Both the position numbers and the translations under genes were made by a program. Shown here one piece after another: positions 18,030 to 26,855 of a stretch of 36,361 nt of DNA (the first letter of the stretch is position 1; the number at the start of each line of letters is the position of its first letter). This DNA comes from an uncultured Lachnospiraceae bacterium (GTDB lineage Bacteria; Bacillota; Clostridia; Lachnospirales; Lachnospiraceae). Where the stretch lies: contig CANRGB010000019.1 of assembly GCA_947630005.1 (NCBI GenBank), positions 1-36,361 of the forward strand, written 5' to 3'. A model generated the notes under the pieces. That model worked only from the letters and a program-made list of their open reading frames with translations, did no database searches and had not been told where the DNA came from.

Positions 18030-20603
18030 TTACCTGAAATCTTTCGCGTACAATATGATGAAATCATTCTCATCGTAGCGTTTTTTGCCCATCGCCATCC
18101 TGCGCAGCAGCTTGTTGGATCTGCGGATCGCGTGATCCACCAGTTCTGTCACATTCGAGATCGACACATTGTTTCCCTGTTCCGCGGCCGCCGAGATCTT
18201 CGCCAGAAGAACGTCCTGCCCTTCCCCGCTGATCACATAATCCTGTCTGTCCGCGTAAAGCTGCGCGAACATCACCAGTTCCTGCGCCGTATAAACCGGC
18301 AGATAAATCTGCGCGGTGAATTTCATCGTAAATCTCGGGTAACTCATCAGCAGATCATGGATATACTTCTGCTCGTCTTCCAGAACCACCAGCATCCCGT
18401 CCGTGCGGAATTCCATCGCCGTCGTAAGCTGTTCGACGGCCCCGGCATCCAGATCTCCCGCCTCCTCGATGATCAGCGTTCCTCCCGCGATCTTCGCGAC
18501 CGTAGCCGCGATATCCTTGCGGTTAAAATCGGCGGCATATATTTTCGCCAGCTTCAGCGTCTCACTGCCCCGGTCCTGCGCGACCGCCTTCGCGATATTC
18601 AGCGCCAGAGTCGTCTTCCCTGACCCGTGCGGTCCGAAGATCAGAATGTTTCCGGTCCTCGAAGTCCTGTCGCTGCTGTTCGCCGCGGCCTGGAACACCG
18701 CGTTTGCGATCTGCTGTTCCAGTCCTTCTATCTCGGTAAATCCCTCGAAAAATCCTCTGATATGATCCGGAAGCAGCGGTCCTTCCTTTGCCGGCACGGC
18801 ACGGCCGCCGTCATCCGCCGGCTCTCCCTCTTCAGCAGAGAATCCGGCAGACGCGTCCGCCTCAGAATCCGCCGCGCCGTCTTCTCCGGCCTGCCCCTCT
18901 GACGGATCCTCTCCCTGCTCTCTTATCCGGTCTTCCTCCTCCAGGCTGTATTCACCGGAGGTATCCGTTTCATCGGCGGGCACCGGATTTTCCACAGTCT
19001 CGTATATCTCTTCGGGGTCATACGTCTCTTCCCCGCGGTATGTCACGTCGGATTCTTCCTCCGTCTCATAGACCGCCTCGGGTTCATCAGCCTCGTACAG
19101 CTCCTCCGTTCCGGGAAGGCGCGTATCGCCGTCTTCCGATTCCCGATTCCAGGCAGCCTCTTTGTCCCAGAGCTCCTCGATGCCGTATCTGGCGTGAAGA
19201 CTCGCGATCTTCTCGGTCGGGACACGGAGCGTCTTTTTCTGCAGGACTCCCTTTTTAAGTTCCTCTCTTGAATCCAGACGCCGCGTCTTCTGGGCTTCTT
19301 CCCTGCCGCTCTCTTCATAGACGGGAAGCGATTCTTTGTTCTGCAGAGACCGCTCCGGATTGCTCGAATACTGCAGCGCCTCTTTCTGAGCGCTTGTCAG
19401 GGCACTTTCATCCCCGTTTTCGGACGGCTCCTCCCCGGGGACGCGGGCATTCTGCGCGAGCGCCCGTCCTTTCTCCCCCATTGAGAGAAGAATATCATCA
19501 ATCGAAAGCTTTTCCTCTTCCTGGTCCGGTCCCTTTAACGGCTCCGCCGCGGGAATTGCCTGAAGATTTTTCGGCATCACAGGTTCCTCCGGAAGTTCGG
19601 GCTCCTCCGCCATCTCCGTGCGCTTCACCACCCCCGCGATGATCTCACGCATGCTTTTGGCCAGCTCCACCTGCAGATCGATCTGCTCCCCGGATTCCTC
19701 CCCGCTTTCCTCATCTGCCGGCGCCGCAGGCCCCTCCTGCGGCTCCTCTTCCTGCTCCGGCTTCACCTCTTCAAGCTCTGCCTGCTCAAGTTCCGCCTGT
19801 TCAAGCTCCGCCTTATGGGCGGCGACCTCTCCCGCGATCTCTTTCTCCGTCGACGCGATGATCGTCGCGGCAATCGCCTCGCTGTTCACCTCGATCGCCT
19901 CAGGATTCACTTCGGGGGCCACCGTCGTCGGCACATCCTCTGTCTTCTCCGTCTGCTCCGCCGCCGGGGTCTCCGCGGGGCGGATCAGCTGCTCGTTATA
20001 TATCTCCTCCTGCTTCGGCGTAAGCCTCGCGTATTTCTTTTTCAGCTCCAGCGCTTTGAGCACATACCTGCCGCTGTGGAACCACAGCACGAGATCGTCG
20101 CACATGGCAAGACATTTCTGGATCTGTCCCGTCTGCTGATACAGTCTCGCGAGCTCGTATGCCCACTGTTCCGTGTACTCGACGCTGGCATATTCCTCAA
20201 GAATCGGGATCAGCTCCTCCGGAGAATCCCCGCGCCCGCGGCAGATCCTGTATTTCAGGATAAAGCGGTTGGCATCGTTCGGCGCGACATTGGTGTATTC
20301 CGTATAATACTCCATCGCCTCATCGTACTGATGAAGCAGAATCGTAACCTCCACAAGACGATACAGAATCGCGCGCCCTACCGGCGACCGCTTGTACGCC
20401 CTCTCCAGCAGGGCCTTGCTGTCCTCCAGCCGGTCCGCAGCCTCATAGATCTCACTGATCAGGCAGATTGTCCGGGCATTCCGCACCCGCCTCCAGTCAA
20501 TCGTGTCAGCCAGCTTCGCGGCCTCCTCGTAATCTCTCTGATCAACCAGCTTGTCAATCTCTTCAAGCTTCAGGTTGTATTCATATTTATCCACTTCATT
20601 CAC
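18030..20603 (-). CDS. TPR - long acidic linker - AAA ATPase protein
   Basis: N-terminal TPR-like helices, ~350 aa Glu/Pro-rich linker, C-terminal GPHGSGKTTLALNIAKAV and TLIIEEAGDLD. Confidence 0.8.
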   Translation of the reverse strand: MNEVDKYEYNLKLEEIDKLVDQRDYEEAAKLADTIDWRRVRNARTICLISEIYEAADRLEDSKALLERAYKRSPVGRAILYRLVEVTILLHQYDEAMEYYTEYTNVAPNDANRFILKYRICRGRGDSPEELIPILEEYASVEYTEQWAYELARLYQQTGQIQKCLAMCDDLVLWFHSGRYVLKALELKKKYARLTPKQEEIYNEQLIRPAETPAAEQTEKTEDVPTTVAPEVNPEAIEVNSEAIAATIIASTEKEIAGEVAAHKAELEQAELEQAELEEVKPEQEEEPQEGPAAPADEESGEESGEQIDLQVELAKSMREIIAGVVKRTEMAEEPELPEEPVMPKNLQAIPAAEPLKGPDQEEEKLSIDDILLSMGEKGRALAQNARVPGEEPSENGDESALTSAQKEALQYSSNPERSLQNKESLPVYEESGREEAQKTRRLDSREELKKGVLQKKTLRVPTEKIASLHARYGIEELWDKEAAWNRESEDGDTRLPGTEELYEADEPEAVYETEEESDVTYRGEETYDPEEIYETVENPVPADETDTSGEYSLEEEDRIREQGEDPSEGQAGEDGAADSEADASAGFSAEEGEPADDGGRAVPAKEGPLLPDHIRGFFEGFTEIEGLEQQIANAVFQAAANSSDRTSRTGNILIFGPHGSGKTTLALNIAKAVAQDRGSETLKLAKIYAADFNRKDIAATVAKIAGGTLIIEEAGDLDAGAVEQLTTAMEFRTDGMLVVLEDEQKYIHDLLMSYPRFTMKFTAQIYLPVYTAQELVMFAQLYADRQDYVISGEGQDVLLAKISAAAEQGNNVSISNVTELVDHAIRRSNKLLRRMAMGKKRYDENDFIILYAKDFR

Positions 20604-20738
20604 CCCGTATTATTTCTGTACTCCGATCCTCTTCCTGCCTCGTATCTTTCATACTTTTACAATAGTTTCAGTGTACCATACCTGAATTTCCTTGTCAAAA
20701 ACAACCTGTCGAAAAAGGGTCTTTTTATGACGCAGCGG

Positions 20739-21920
20739 TTACTGTTCAAAATATTCATATACCTGTGAAGACACGGAACGGATCCGGGAAACCGCCTCAT
20801 CTTTGCTGTTCCAGTCGCTCGACAGGACGACCAGTATGTAGTCGCACCGGTTCCCGTAAATGATCGCCGCGTCATTCTCCGTCGTATCCATCTCCCCCGA
20901 CTTGTTGCCGCACAGAACCCCTTCCGGAAGTCCCGCCGGTATCTTGTATCTTGTATTCTGATTCAGCATCATCTGCTCGATCTCATTGCTGACTTTGCGG
21001 TTCACCAGTTCCCTGCGGTAGATCTCCTCGAGAAGCCTTCCGCAGTCCCTGGCCGCCACCTGATTAAAAGAATCCGACCTCGTGTTCGTCTCCGGATCGT
21101 TAAACCCGTTATACTCTACCGTCATGCCGCTGAACCCGTACTCGTCAATAAATTCGTTGACCCTTTCGATCCCGCGCGCGTAATCGGAATTCCCCAGATA
21201 ATAGAGGAGGCGGTTGGAATCCGTATTGTCGCTGTAAGAGATCATATCGTTCATAAGCGCCATAATCTCATCGGTGCGCTCCAGCTCTCCGTTTTCAATC
21301 TCCTTATACACCGCTCCCATGATAAACAGCTTCATCACACTGGCCGACTTCATCGGACGGTCGTTCACGACGGCTTCCTCCCCCGTGGTCAGATTCTTTA
21401 CGTAAACCGACCAGTCGCCGTCATACGGCGCGATATGCTCTTCCAGAAGATCCTCCAGCCGCGGCTTCATGGCATCTTCCGGAAGAGGCGGGAGCTCATA
21501 TCCGCGAAGTTCCCGCGTGTCTTTGATCGTATGATATTCCAGGAGCCAGACAACAGGCATTTCTTCGGATTTTTCCGTTTTATTTTCTGTTTCGGCTTCC
21601 GTTTCGTTCTCTGTTCCGTCTTCCGCTGCATTTTCCGTTTCATCCGCCGTTTCGGCTTCCGATGCGGTCTCCGTCATATCCTCCGAAGAAGAAAGCTCCG
21701 TCCAGGCAGACGTCTCCGTCTCCCATCCCGTGTCCGGCACGCCGGTTTCGATCCCTGACTCCGGCTCCGCGGACGTCTCTGAGACAGCCCGCGCTTTCGC
21801 GATATCGTCCATGCTCAGTCCGGCCGCCGCAATCACAAACAGAAGCATCAGAAAAAGTTCCAGCTTCCTGTCTTTATAATTTTCCTTGATCTCTTCCCAT
21901 ATCTTTTCAAATTTATCCAT
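20739..21920 (-). CDS. Membrane-anchored serine hydrolase, class A beta-lactamase-like
   Basis: N-terminal TM, Glu/Thr-rich linker, SASVMKLF (SxxK), YSDNTDSN (SDN), CGNKSGEMD (KSG). Confidence 0.85.
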   Translation of the reverse strand: MDKFEKIWEEIKENYKDRKLELFLMLLFVIAAAGLSMDDIAKARAVSETSAEPESGIETGVPDTGWETETSAWTELSSSEDMTETASEAETADETENAAEDGTENETEAETENKTEKSEEMPVVWLLEYHTIKDTRELRGYELPPLPEDAMKPRLEDLLEEHIAPYDGDWSVYVKNLTTGEEAVVNDRPMKSASVMKLFIMGAVYKEIENGELERTDEIMALMNDMISYSDNTDSNRLLYYLGNSDYARGIERVNEFIDEYGFSGMTVEYNGFNDPETNTRSDSFNQVAARDCGRLLEEIYRRELVNRKVSNEIEQMMLNQNTRYKIPAGLPEGVLCGNKSGEMDTTENDAAIIYGNRCDYILVVLSSDWNSKDEAVSRIRSVSSQVYEYFEQ

Positions 21921-21971
21921 ACGGCAGAGGCATCCTTTCCGTAAATATCATGAGTGCAAAAGATGCCAAAC

Positions 21972-22082
21972 GGATTGTTCCGTGCTTCGCACTTCCACAA
22001 TCCTGCCCAAAATTCGGAAATCGTGGAGGTCTCCGCTCCGCTTCGGTCGGTGCTAAACGAACGTCCACTGGACGTTCAGCAC
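21972..22082 (-). repeat. Dispersed structured intergenic repeat, copy 2 (inverted relative to copy 1)
   Basis: 33-nt hairpin (22050-22082), identical 21-nt spacer (22028-22048), nested hairpin GGATTGT..GTGCttcGCAC..ACAATCC (21972-22003). Confidence 0.85.
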
Positions 22083-22136
22083 CCCTTCCCCACTTTTTTC
22101 CTCATCTTGGGGCGGGTCATAAAATCACTCACCCAC

Positions 22137-22154
22137 CGACATGCAAGCATGTCG
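22137..22154. repeat. Perfect palindrome CGACATGCaaGCATGTCG
   Basis: 8-bp arms with a 2-nt loop, read directly. Confidence 0.85.
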
Positions 22155-22249
22155 TGGATTCGGACTTTTGACCCCGGCATCATATTATGTACATTATAAA
22201 ATGTATGGGGAAAAGAGTCAACCACGATTACAGCGGCGAAAGTCAAAAG

Positions 22250-22275
22250 AAGGACCCGGAATACCCCGGATCCTT
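22250..22275 (-). terminator. Rho-independent terminator downstream of rarA
   Basis: AAGGAtCCGGggtattCCGGgTCCTT followed by CTTTTGAC on the minus strand. Confidence 0.6.
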
Positions 22276-22376
22276 CCCTGTCACGCTCTTTCGTCCCGCT
22301 TTTCGGATTCCCTGCGGCTTTTACACAGTTTTTTCTGCGCCGCCGAAAAGGCTGCCGTCCTTCCTTTCCGGAAAAC

Positions 22377-23702
22377 TCACGGCATGTCCTCCTCGTGCAG
22401 CCAGTCCAGATACCGGCGGATCTGCCGCTCATATCCATTTTCCGACGGAACATAAAACTTCGTATCCTTCCACTCATCCGGCAGATACTGCTGCCGGGAA
22501 AAATGCTTTGGAAAGTCATGCGCGTATTCGTAGCCGATCCCGCGCCCGAGCTTTCCGGCCCCTTTGTAGTGCGAATCCTGCAGATGCGGAGGAACGGCCG
22601 CCGGCTTTTCCCGGACGGCCTGCATCGCCTCGTAGATCGCGTTGGTCCCGGAATTGCTTTTCGGCGCCGTCGCCACATACAAGGCCGCCTGCGCCAGGAT
22701 CAGCTGCGCTTCCGGCATCCCGACCCGCTCGGCGGCAAGCGAAGCCGCCACCGCCACCTGAAGAGCCTGAGGATCGGCGTTTCCGACATCCTCCGACGCG
22801 CAGATCATGATCCGGCGCGCGATAAAGGTCACGCTCTCGCCGGCGTACAGCATCCGCGCGAGATAATATACCGCGGCGTCCGGATCGGAACCGCGCATGC
22901 TCTTGATAAACGCGGAGATCGTATCGTAATGGTTGTCCCCCGTTTTGTCGTAGCGCACCACACGCTTCTGGATACACTCCGAGGCCACCTCCAGCGTGAT
23001 GCGGATCACGCCGTCCTCCCCCGGCGCGGTCGTGAGCACGCCAAGCTCCACCGCGTTCAGCGCGGCGCGCGCGTCCCCTCCCGCGATATCCGCGAGAAAA
23101 TCCGCCGCGTCCTCATCAATGGCCGCGTGATAGGCTCCCATTCCCCGTTCCTCATCGTAAACCGCGCGGTGGATCAGCGTCAGGATATCCTCCTTTTCCA
23201 GCGGCTTCAGCTCAAAAATGACCGACCGGGAGAGCAGAGCGCCGTTTACCTCAAAGTAAGGGTTCTCCGTCGTCGCTCCGATCAGGATCAGTGTTCCGTC
23301 CTCCACGAACGGAAGCAGATAATCCTGCTGCCCCTTGTTAAAACGATGGATCTCGTCCACAAACAGGATTGTCTTTTTCCCGTACATGCCGAGATTGTCC
23401 TTCGCCTCGCGGACAACCTCCTCCATCTCCTTCTTTCCGGCTGCCGTCGCGTTGATCTGCCGGAATTCAGCGCTCGTCGTGCTGGCGATCACTTTGGCCA
23501 GCGTCGTCTTTCCGGTGCCCGGCGGTCCGTAAAAGATCAGGGAACTCAGCTTGTCGGCGCGGATCGCGCGGTACAGCATCTTATCCTTTCCGATGATATG
23601 ACGCTGTCCGACGACTTCATCCAGCGTCCGGGGACGGAGACGGGAGGCCAGCGGGGACTCGCTTTTCATGGTTTTGCTTCTTGCGTACTCAAATAAATCC
23701 AT
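22377..23702 (-). CDS. rarA: Replication-associated recombination protein A (AAA ATPase)
   Basis: PLASRLRPRTLDEVVGQRHI, FYGPPGTGKTTLAKVIA, LFVDEIHRFNKGQQDYLLPFVEDG, GATTENPYFEVN. Confidence 0.93.
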   Translation of the reverse strand: MDLFEYARSKTMKSESPLASRLRPRTLDEVVGQRHIIGKDKMLYRAIRADKLSSLIFYGPPGTGKTTLAKVIASTTSAEFRQINATAAGKKEMEEVVREAKDNLGMYGKKTILFVDEIHRFNKGQQDYLLPFVEDGTLILIGATTENPYFEVNGALLSRSVIFELKPLEKEDILTLIHRAVYDEERGMGAYHAAIDEDAADFLADIAGGDARAALNAVELGVLTTAPGEDGVIRITLEVASECIQKRVVRYDKTGDNHYDTISAFIKSMRGSDPDAAVYYLARMLYAGESVTFIARRIMICASEDVGNADPQALQVAVAASLAAERVGMPEAQLILAQAALYVATAPKSNSGTNAIYEAMQAVREKPAAVPPHLQDSHYKGAGKLGRGIGYEYAHDFPKHFSRQQYLPDEWKDTKFYVPSENGYERQIRRYLDWLHEEDMP

Positions 23703-23755
23703 AGTTCACCTTTCATCCATGATGATGCCCTGCGGCACAGGGCGTAAGTGTCCGG

Positions 23756-24793
23756 TCACGGTAAGATCAGTTTATCCACCGTCACAAACTCAAATCCTTC
23801 CTTTTTCAGAATATCCACAATCTGCAGTGCCGCGTCCACCGAGGACTCATAGACATCATGCAGCAGTATGATATCCTGATCCTTCGTATTCTCTTCAATA
23901 CGCTGCACGACCAGCGGCGTGTTGGAAGTCGTCCAGTCAAGCGGATCAACGTCCCACAGAACCGGAAGCATCACGAAGCTGCATTCCAGCTCCGGATTCC
24001 ACGCGCCGAATGGAGGCCTCACAAATTCCGTATCGTGGCCGGTGATCTCACGCACCAGAGCGCTTGTCTGCTCCACCTGATAACAGGCATCCTCTTTTGC
24101 CATATCGCATATCTTCACATGATTATACGTATGGTTCCCGATCAGATGCCCCTCGTCCTCCATCCGCCGGATCAGATCCTCATTCCCCGGGATATTCTCC
24201 CCTATCACAAAAAACGTAGCTTTCACATTTCGTTCCAGCAGGCCGTCCAGAAGCTTTTTCGTATAGACTGGGTGCGGTCCGTCGTCGAAAGTCAGGGCGG
24301 CCGTTTTCTTCACCGGATCCGGCGCCTCCGCGGCGCTTCCACTCTCCTGCCGGACTGCCGACGACGCCTTCACTGTCTCCCCGCTCTCCCGCGGAACACC
24401 TGACGATGCTGCCACTGCCTCCCCGCTTTCCCGCATAATATCTGACGACGCTGCCACTGTCTCCCCGCTCTCCCGCGGAACACCTGACGGCGCCTTCCCT
24501 GCCTCCCCGCTTTCCCGCGTAATATCCAACGGTGCTTCCGCGGTCCGCCTTTCTGAAAATTTTCCGGCCGAAAACGCGGCGGCCGCATCCATCGCGGCAT
24601 GGCAGGCTGAGGCCGCGATGGACACGGCGGCGCACCAGAATATCACCGATTTTACGACGCCCTTTCCGGTTTCTATAAAAGATTCCGGAATGATCCGGTT
24701 TCTTTTCTCGTTTCTTTTTGCGCCTTCACTTCCGTTTTTCTCTGGATTTCTGCTTTCGTCCGCGTTTCTGGCTCTGTCTGTCCGGTTCCGCAA
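23756..24793 (-). CDS. Polysaccharide deacetylase with N-terminal TM and repeat linker
   Basis: AALTFDDGPHPVYTKKLL, GNHTYNH, RPPFGAWN, ILLHDVYESSVDA. Confidence 0.9.
   Translation of the reverse strand: MRNRTDRARNADESRNPEKNGSEGAKRNEKRNRIIPESFIETGKGVVKSVIFWCAAVSIAASACHAAMDAAAAFSAGKFSERRTAEAPLDITRESGEAGKAPSGVPRESGETVAASSDIMRESGEAVAASSGVPRESGETVKASSAVRQESGSAAEAPDPVKKTAALTFDDGPHPVYTKKLLDGLLERNVKATFFVIGENIPGNEDLIRRMEDEGHLIGNHTYNHVKICDMAKEDACYQVEQTSALVREITGHDTEFVRPPFGAWNPELECSFVMLPVLWDVDPLDWTTSNTPLVVQRIEENTKDQDIILLHDVYESSVDAALQIVDILKKEGFEFVTVDKLILP
24350..24517 (-). repeat. 42-bp in-frame tandem repeat, 4 copies (14 aa: RESGExxxASSxxx)
   Basis: RESGEAGKAPSGVP / RESGETVAASSDIM / RESGEAVAASSGVP / RESGETVKASSAVR, then a partial QESGSAAEA. 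Confidence 0.9.
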
Positions 24794-24910
24794 GCTATCA
24801 CCCGCAAAAATTCCTCATCTAAATTATATGCGGCGCGGCCGGTTTCTTTCATCCTTTCGTCAGTCTCCTGCTGCCGAAACAAAAGGATTCTGCCGCACAG
24901 AGCCTCAGCG

Positions 24911-24978
24911 TTTTTTATCTGTTTTTTTATCTGTTTTTTATCTGTTTTTTATCTGTTTTTTATCTGTCTCTTATCTGC
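24911..24978. repeat. 11-bp tandem repeat (ttttttatctg), about 6 copies, overlapping the tyrS stop codon
   Basis: T-tracts start at 24911, 24922, 24934, 24945 and 24956; a degenerate last copy (tctcttatctg) carries the tyrS stop. Confidence 0.9.
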
Positions 24979-26194
24979 TTGTCACTTTCCGGAAATTCTT
25001 TTTTCCGCGCCGAAGGACGATCCCGTCCCCTTCCAGCCGCTCTCTGGCGATCAGCGCTTTGGGATCGGTCATCTTTTCTCCGTCGATGCTCACGCCGCCC
25101 TGCTCCACGGCACGGCGTCCCTCGGAACGTGACGAAACGAGTCCGGATTTCAGAAGCAGTGAGACGATATCGATATTTCCATTCTCAAAATCTTCGTCCG
25201 CGATCGCTGCCTGCGGCATATCCGCCGCGTTTCCGCTCGAAAACAGCGCGTGTGCCGCGTCCTGCGCCTTTTTGGCCTCTTCTTCCCCGTGTACCAGTTC
25301 GGTCAGTTCGTACGCCAGGATCTCCTTCGCTTTGTTGAGCTGGCTTCCTTCCCATTTCTCCATCTCGCTGATCTGTTCAAGCGGCAGGAACGTCAGCATC
25401 CGCAGACATTTCAGCACATCCGCGTCGGCGACGTTTCTCCAGTACTGGTAGAAATCAAACGGCGACGTCTTGTTCGGATCAAGCCACACGGCCCCGCTCT
25501 GCGTCTTGCCCATCTTCTTGCCCTCCGAATTGAGCAGAAGCGTGATCGTCATCGCGTATGCGTCCTTGCCGAGCTTGCGGCGGATCAGCTCTGTGCCGCC
25601 GAGCATATTGCTCCACTGATCATCCCCGCCGAACTGCATGTTGCAGCCGTATTTCTGAAACAGTGCGTAGAAATCATAGCTCTGCATGATCATGTAGTTG
25701 AACTCAAGAAAGCTCAGGCCCCGCTCCATCCGCTGCTTGTAGCACTCCGCCGCCAGCATGCGGTTGACCGAAAAGTGCGCGCCGACCTCGCGCAGAAGCT
25801 CCACATAATTCAGATCCAGCAGCCATTCCGCGTTGTTTACCATCAGAGCTTTTCCGTCCGAGAAATCGATAAAGCGGCTCATCTGCTTCTTAAAGCATTC
25901 TCCGTTATGCTGAATCGTTTCCTTCGTCATCATCTGGCGCATGTCTGTGCGGCCGGACGGATCTCCGATCATCGCCGTTCCGCCTCCGATCAGGGCGATC
26001 GGTTTGTTGCCCGCCATCTGCAGCCGCTTCATCAGGCAGAGCGCCATGAAATGACCGACATGCAGGCTGTCCGCCGTCGGATCAAATCCGATATAAAACG
26101 TCGCCTTTCCGTTGTTTACCAGTTCCCGTATTTCCTTCTCATCCGTCACCTGTGCAATCAGGCCTCTCGCGACCAGTTCTTCGTAAATCTGCAT
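24971..26194 (-). CDS. tyrS: Tyrosyl-tRNA synthetase
   Basis: [48 protein letters not shown]. Start at [11 protein letters not shown]; the upstream ORF extension overlaps the T-box. Confidence 0.95.
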   Translation of the reverse strand: MQIYEELVARGLIAQVTDEKEIRELVNNGKATFYIGFDPTADSLHVGHFMALCLMKRLQMAGNKPIALIGGGTAMIGDPSGRTDMRQMMTKETIQHNGECFKKQMSRFIDFSDGKALMVNNAEWLLDLNYVELLREVGAHFSVNRMLAAECYKQRMERGLSFLEFNYMIMQSYDFYALFQKYGCNMQFGGDDQWSNMLGGTELIRRKLGKDAYAMTITLLLNSEGKKMGKTQSGAVWLDPNKTSPFDFYQYWRNVADADVLKCLRMLTFLPLEQISEMEKWEGSQLNKAKEILAYELTELVHGEEEAKKAQDAAHALFSSGNAADMPQAAIADEDFENGNIDIVSLLLKSGLVSSRSEGRRAVEQGGVSIDGEKMTDPKALIARERLEGDGIVLRRGKKNFRKVTSR

Positions 26195-26258
26195 TCTTTT
26201 TTCTCCTCTCTTATGATTTTTGCGGGAGCAGCTAATCTCCACGCCTGGGCCTGCGCAT

Positions 26259-26560
26259 AAAAAAGGCTCCCGCCTTACATTACCTATAAGGACGAGAGCA
26301 TAATCCCGTGTTACCACCTTATTTCACAGACAGCTCACACTGCCTGCCTCAGCGAGTACTTCCATACTCTGATGCGGATAACGGCCATCACGCCGCCGCA
26401 GCCTACTTGGAACGATCTGCCGTTCCGTTCTGTGCGGAGCTCCGGGATGTATTCAGGATCGGTTTCCCTGTGCGCCTCTCACCGGCCGGCTGCTCTCTGT
26501 ACTTTCCTCCGAACCCTACTTGTTCCCTTCTCAGCTTTTTCTTTCATCCGCCGGACCCTT
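26259..26560 (-). promoter_or_regulatory. T-box leader (tyrosine, UAC specifier) upstream of tyrS
   Basis: Minus strand AAGGTGGTAACACGG (26306-26320) followed by GCTCTCGTCCTTA...TAAGGCGGGAGCCTTTTTT. Candidate specifier in CTGAATACATCC (UAC at 26449-26451). Confidence 0.88.
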
Positions 26561-26687
26561 CCAAATGGAAGATTTTATGAGAATTTCTTATCTCTCCGGC
26601 AGAATTGCTATAAGTATATAAATGAATTTACGGTTTGTCAACTGTTTTATGCCGCAAAAGCAGCATTTCTGTGCATACCTGAGTATG

Positions 26688-26715
26688 CAGAAAAGCCTCC
26701 GGTGGAGGGTTTTCT
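26688..26715. repeat. Stable hairpin CAGAAAAgCCTCCggtGGAGGgTTTTCTG
   Basis: Direct reading; 12 bp with one G-G mismatch. Confidence 0.75.
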
Positions 26716-26855
26716 GTATCGCGAAGCGCTGTTACGTTCACGACCTGTAAAGGAGTGAACGGTCATTCTGCCTGGAAATCACCTCGCGGAACAGCTGGCG
26801 TGCGAACTGCGGCTCCGCGCGGAATCATGACGCATAAAACCGGAATCCCGCCCGG

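Noticed and set aside
24350-24517. Possible CRISPR or intergenic repeat array
   Set aside because: In-frame coding repeat with 42-bp period inside the deacetylase gene.
24618-25451. 277-aa plus-strand ORF
   Set aside because: Ser/Phe-rich, spans the tyrS 3' end, the phased repeats and the deacetylase 5' end; no plausible RBS or homology.
26195-26317. N-terminal extension of tyrS in the ORF track
   Set aside because: Lies in the T-box terminator/antiterminator region; real start is [11 protein letters not shown] at 26194.
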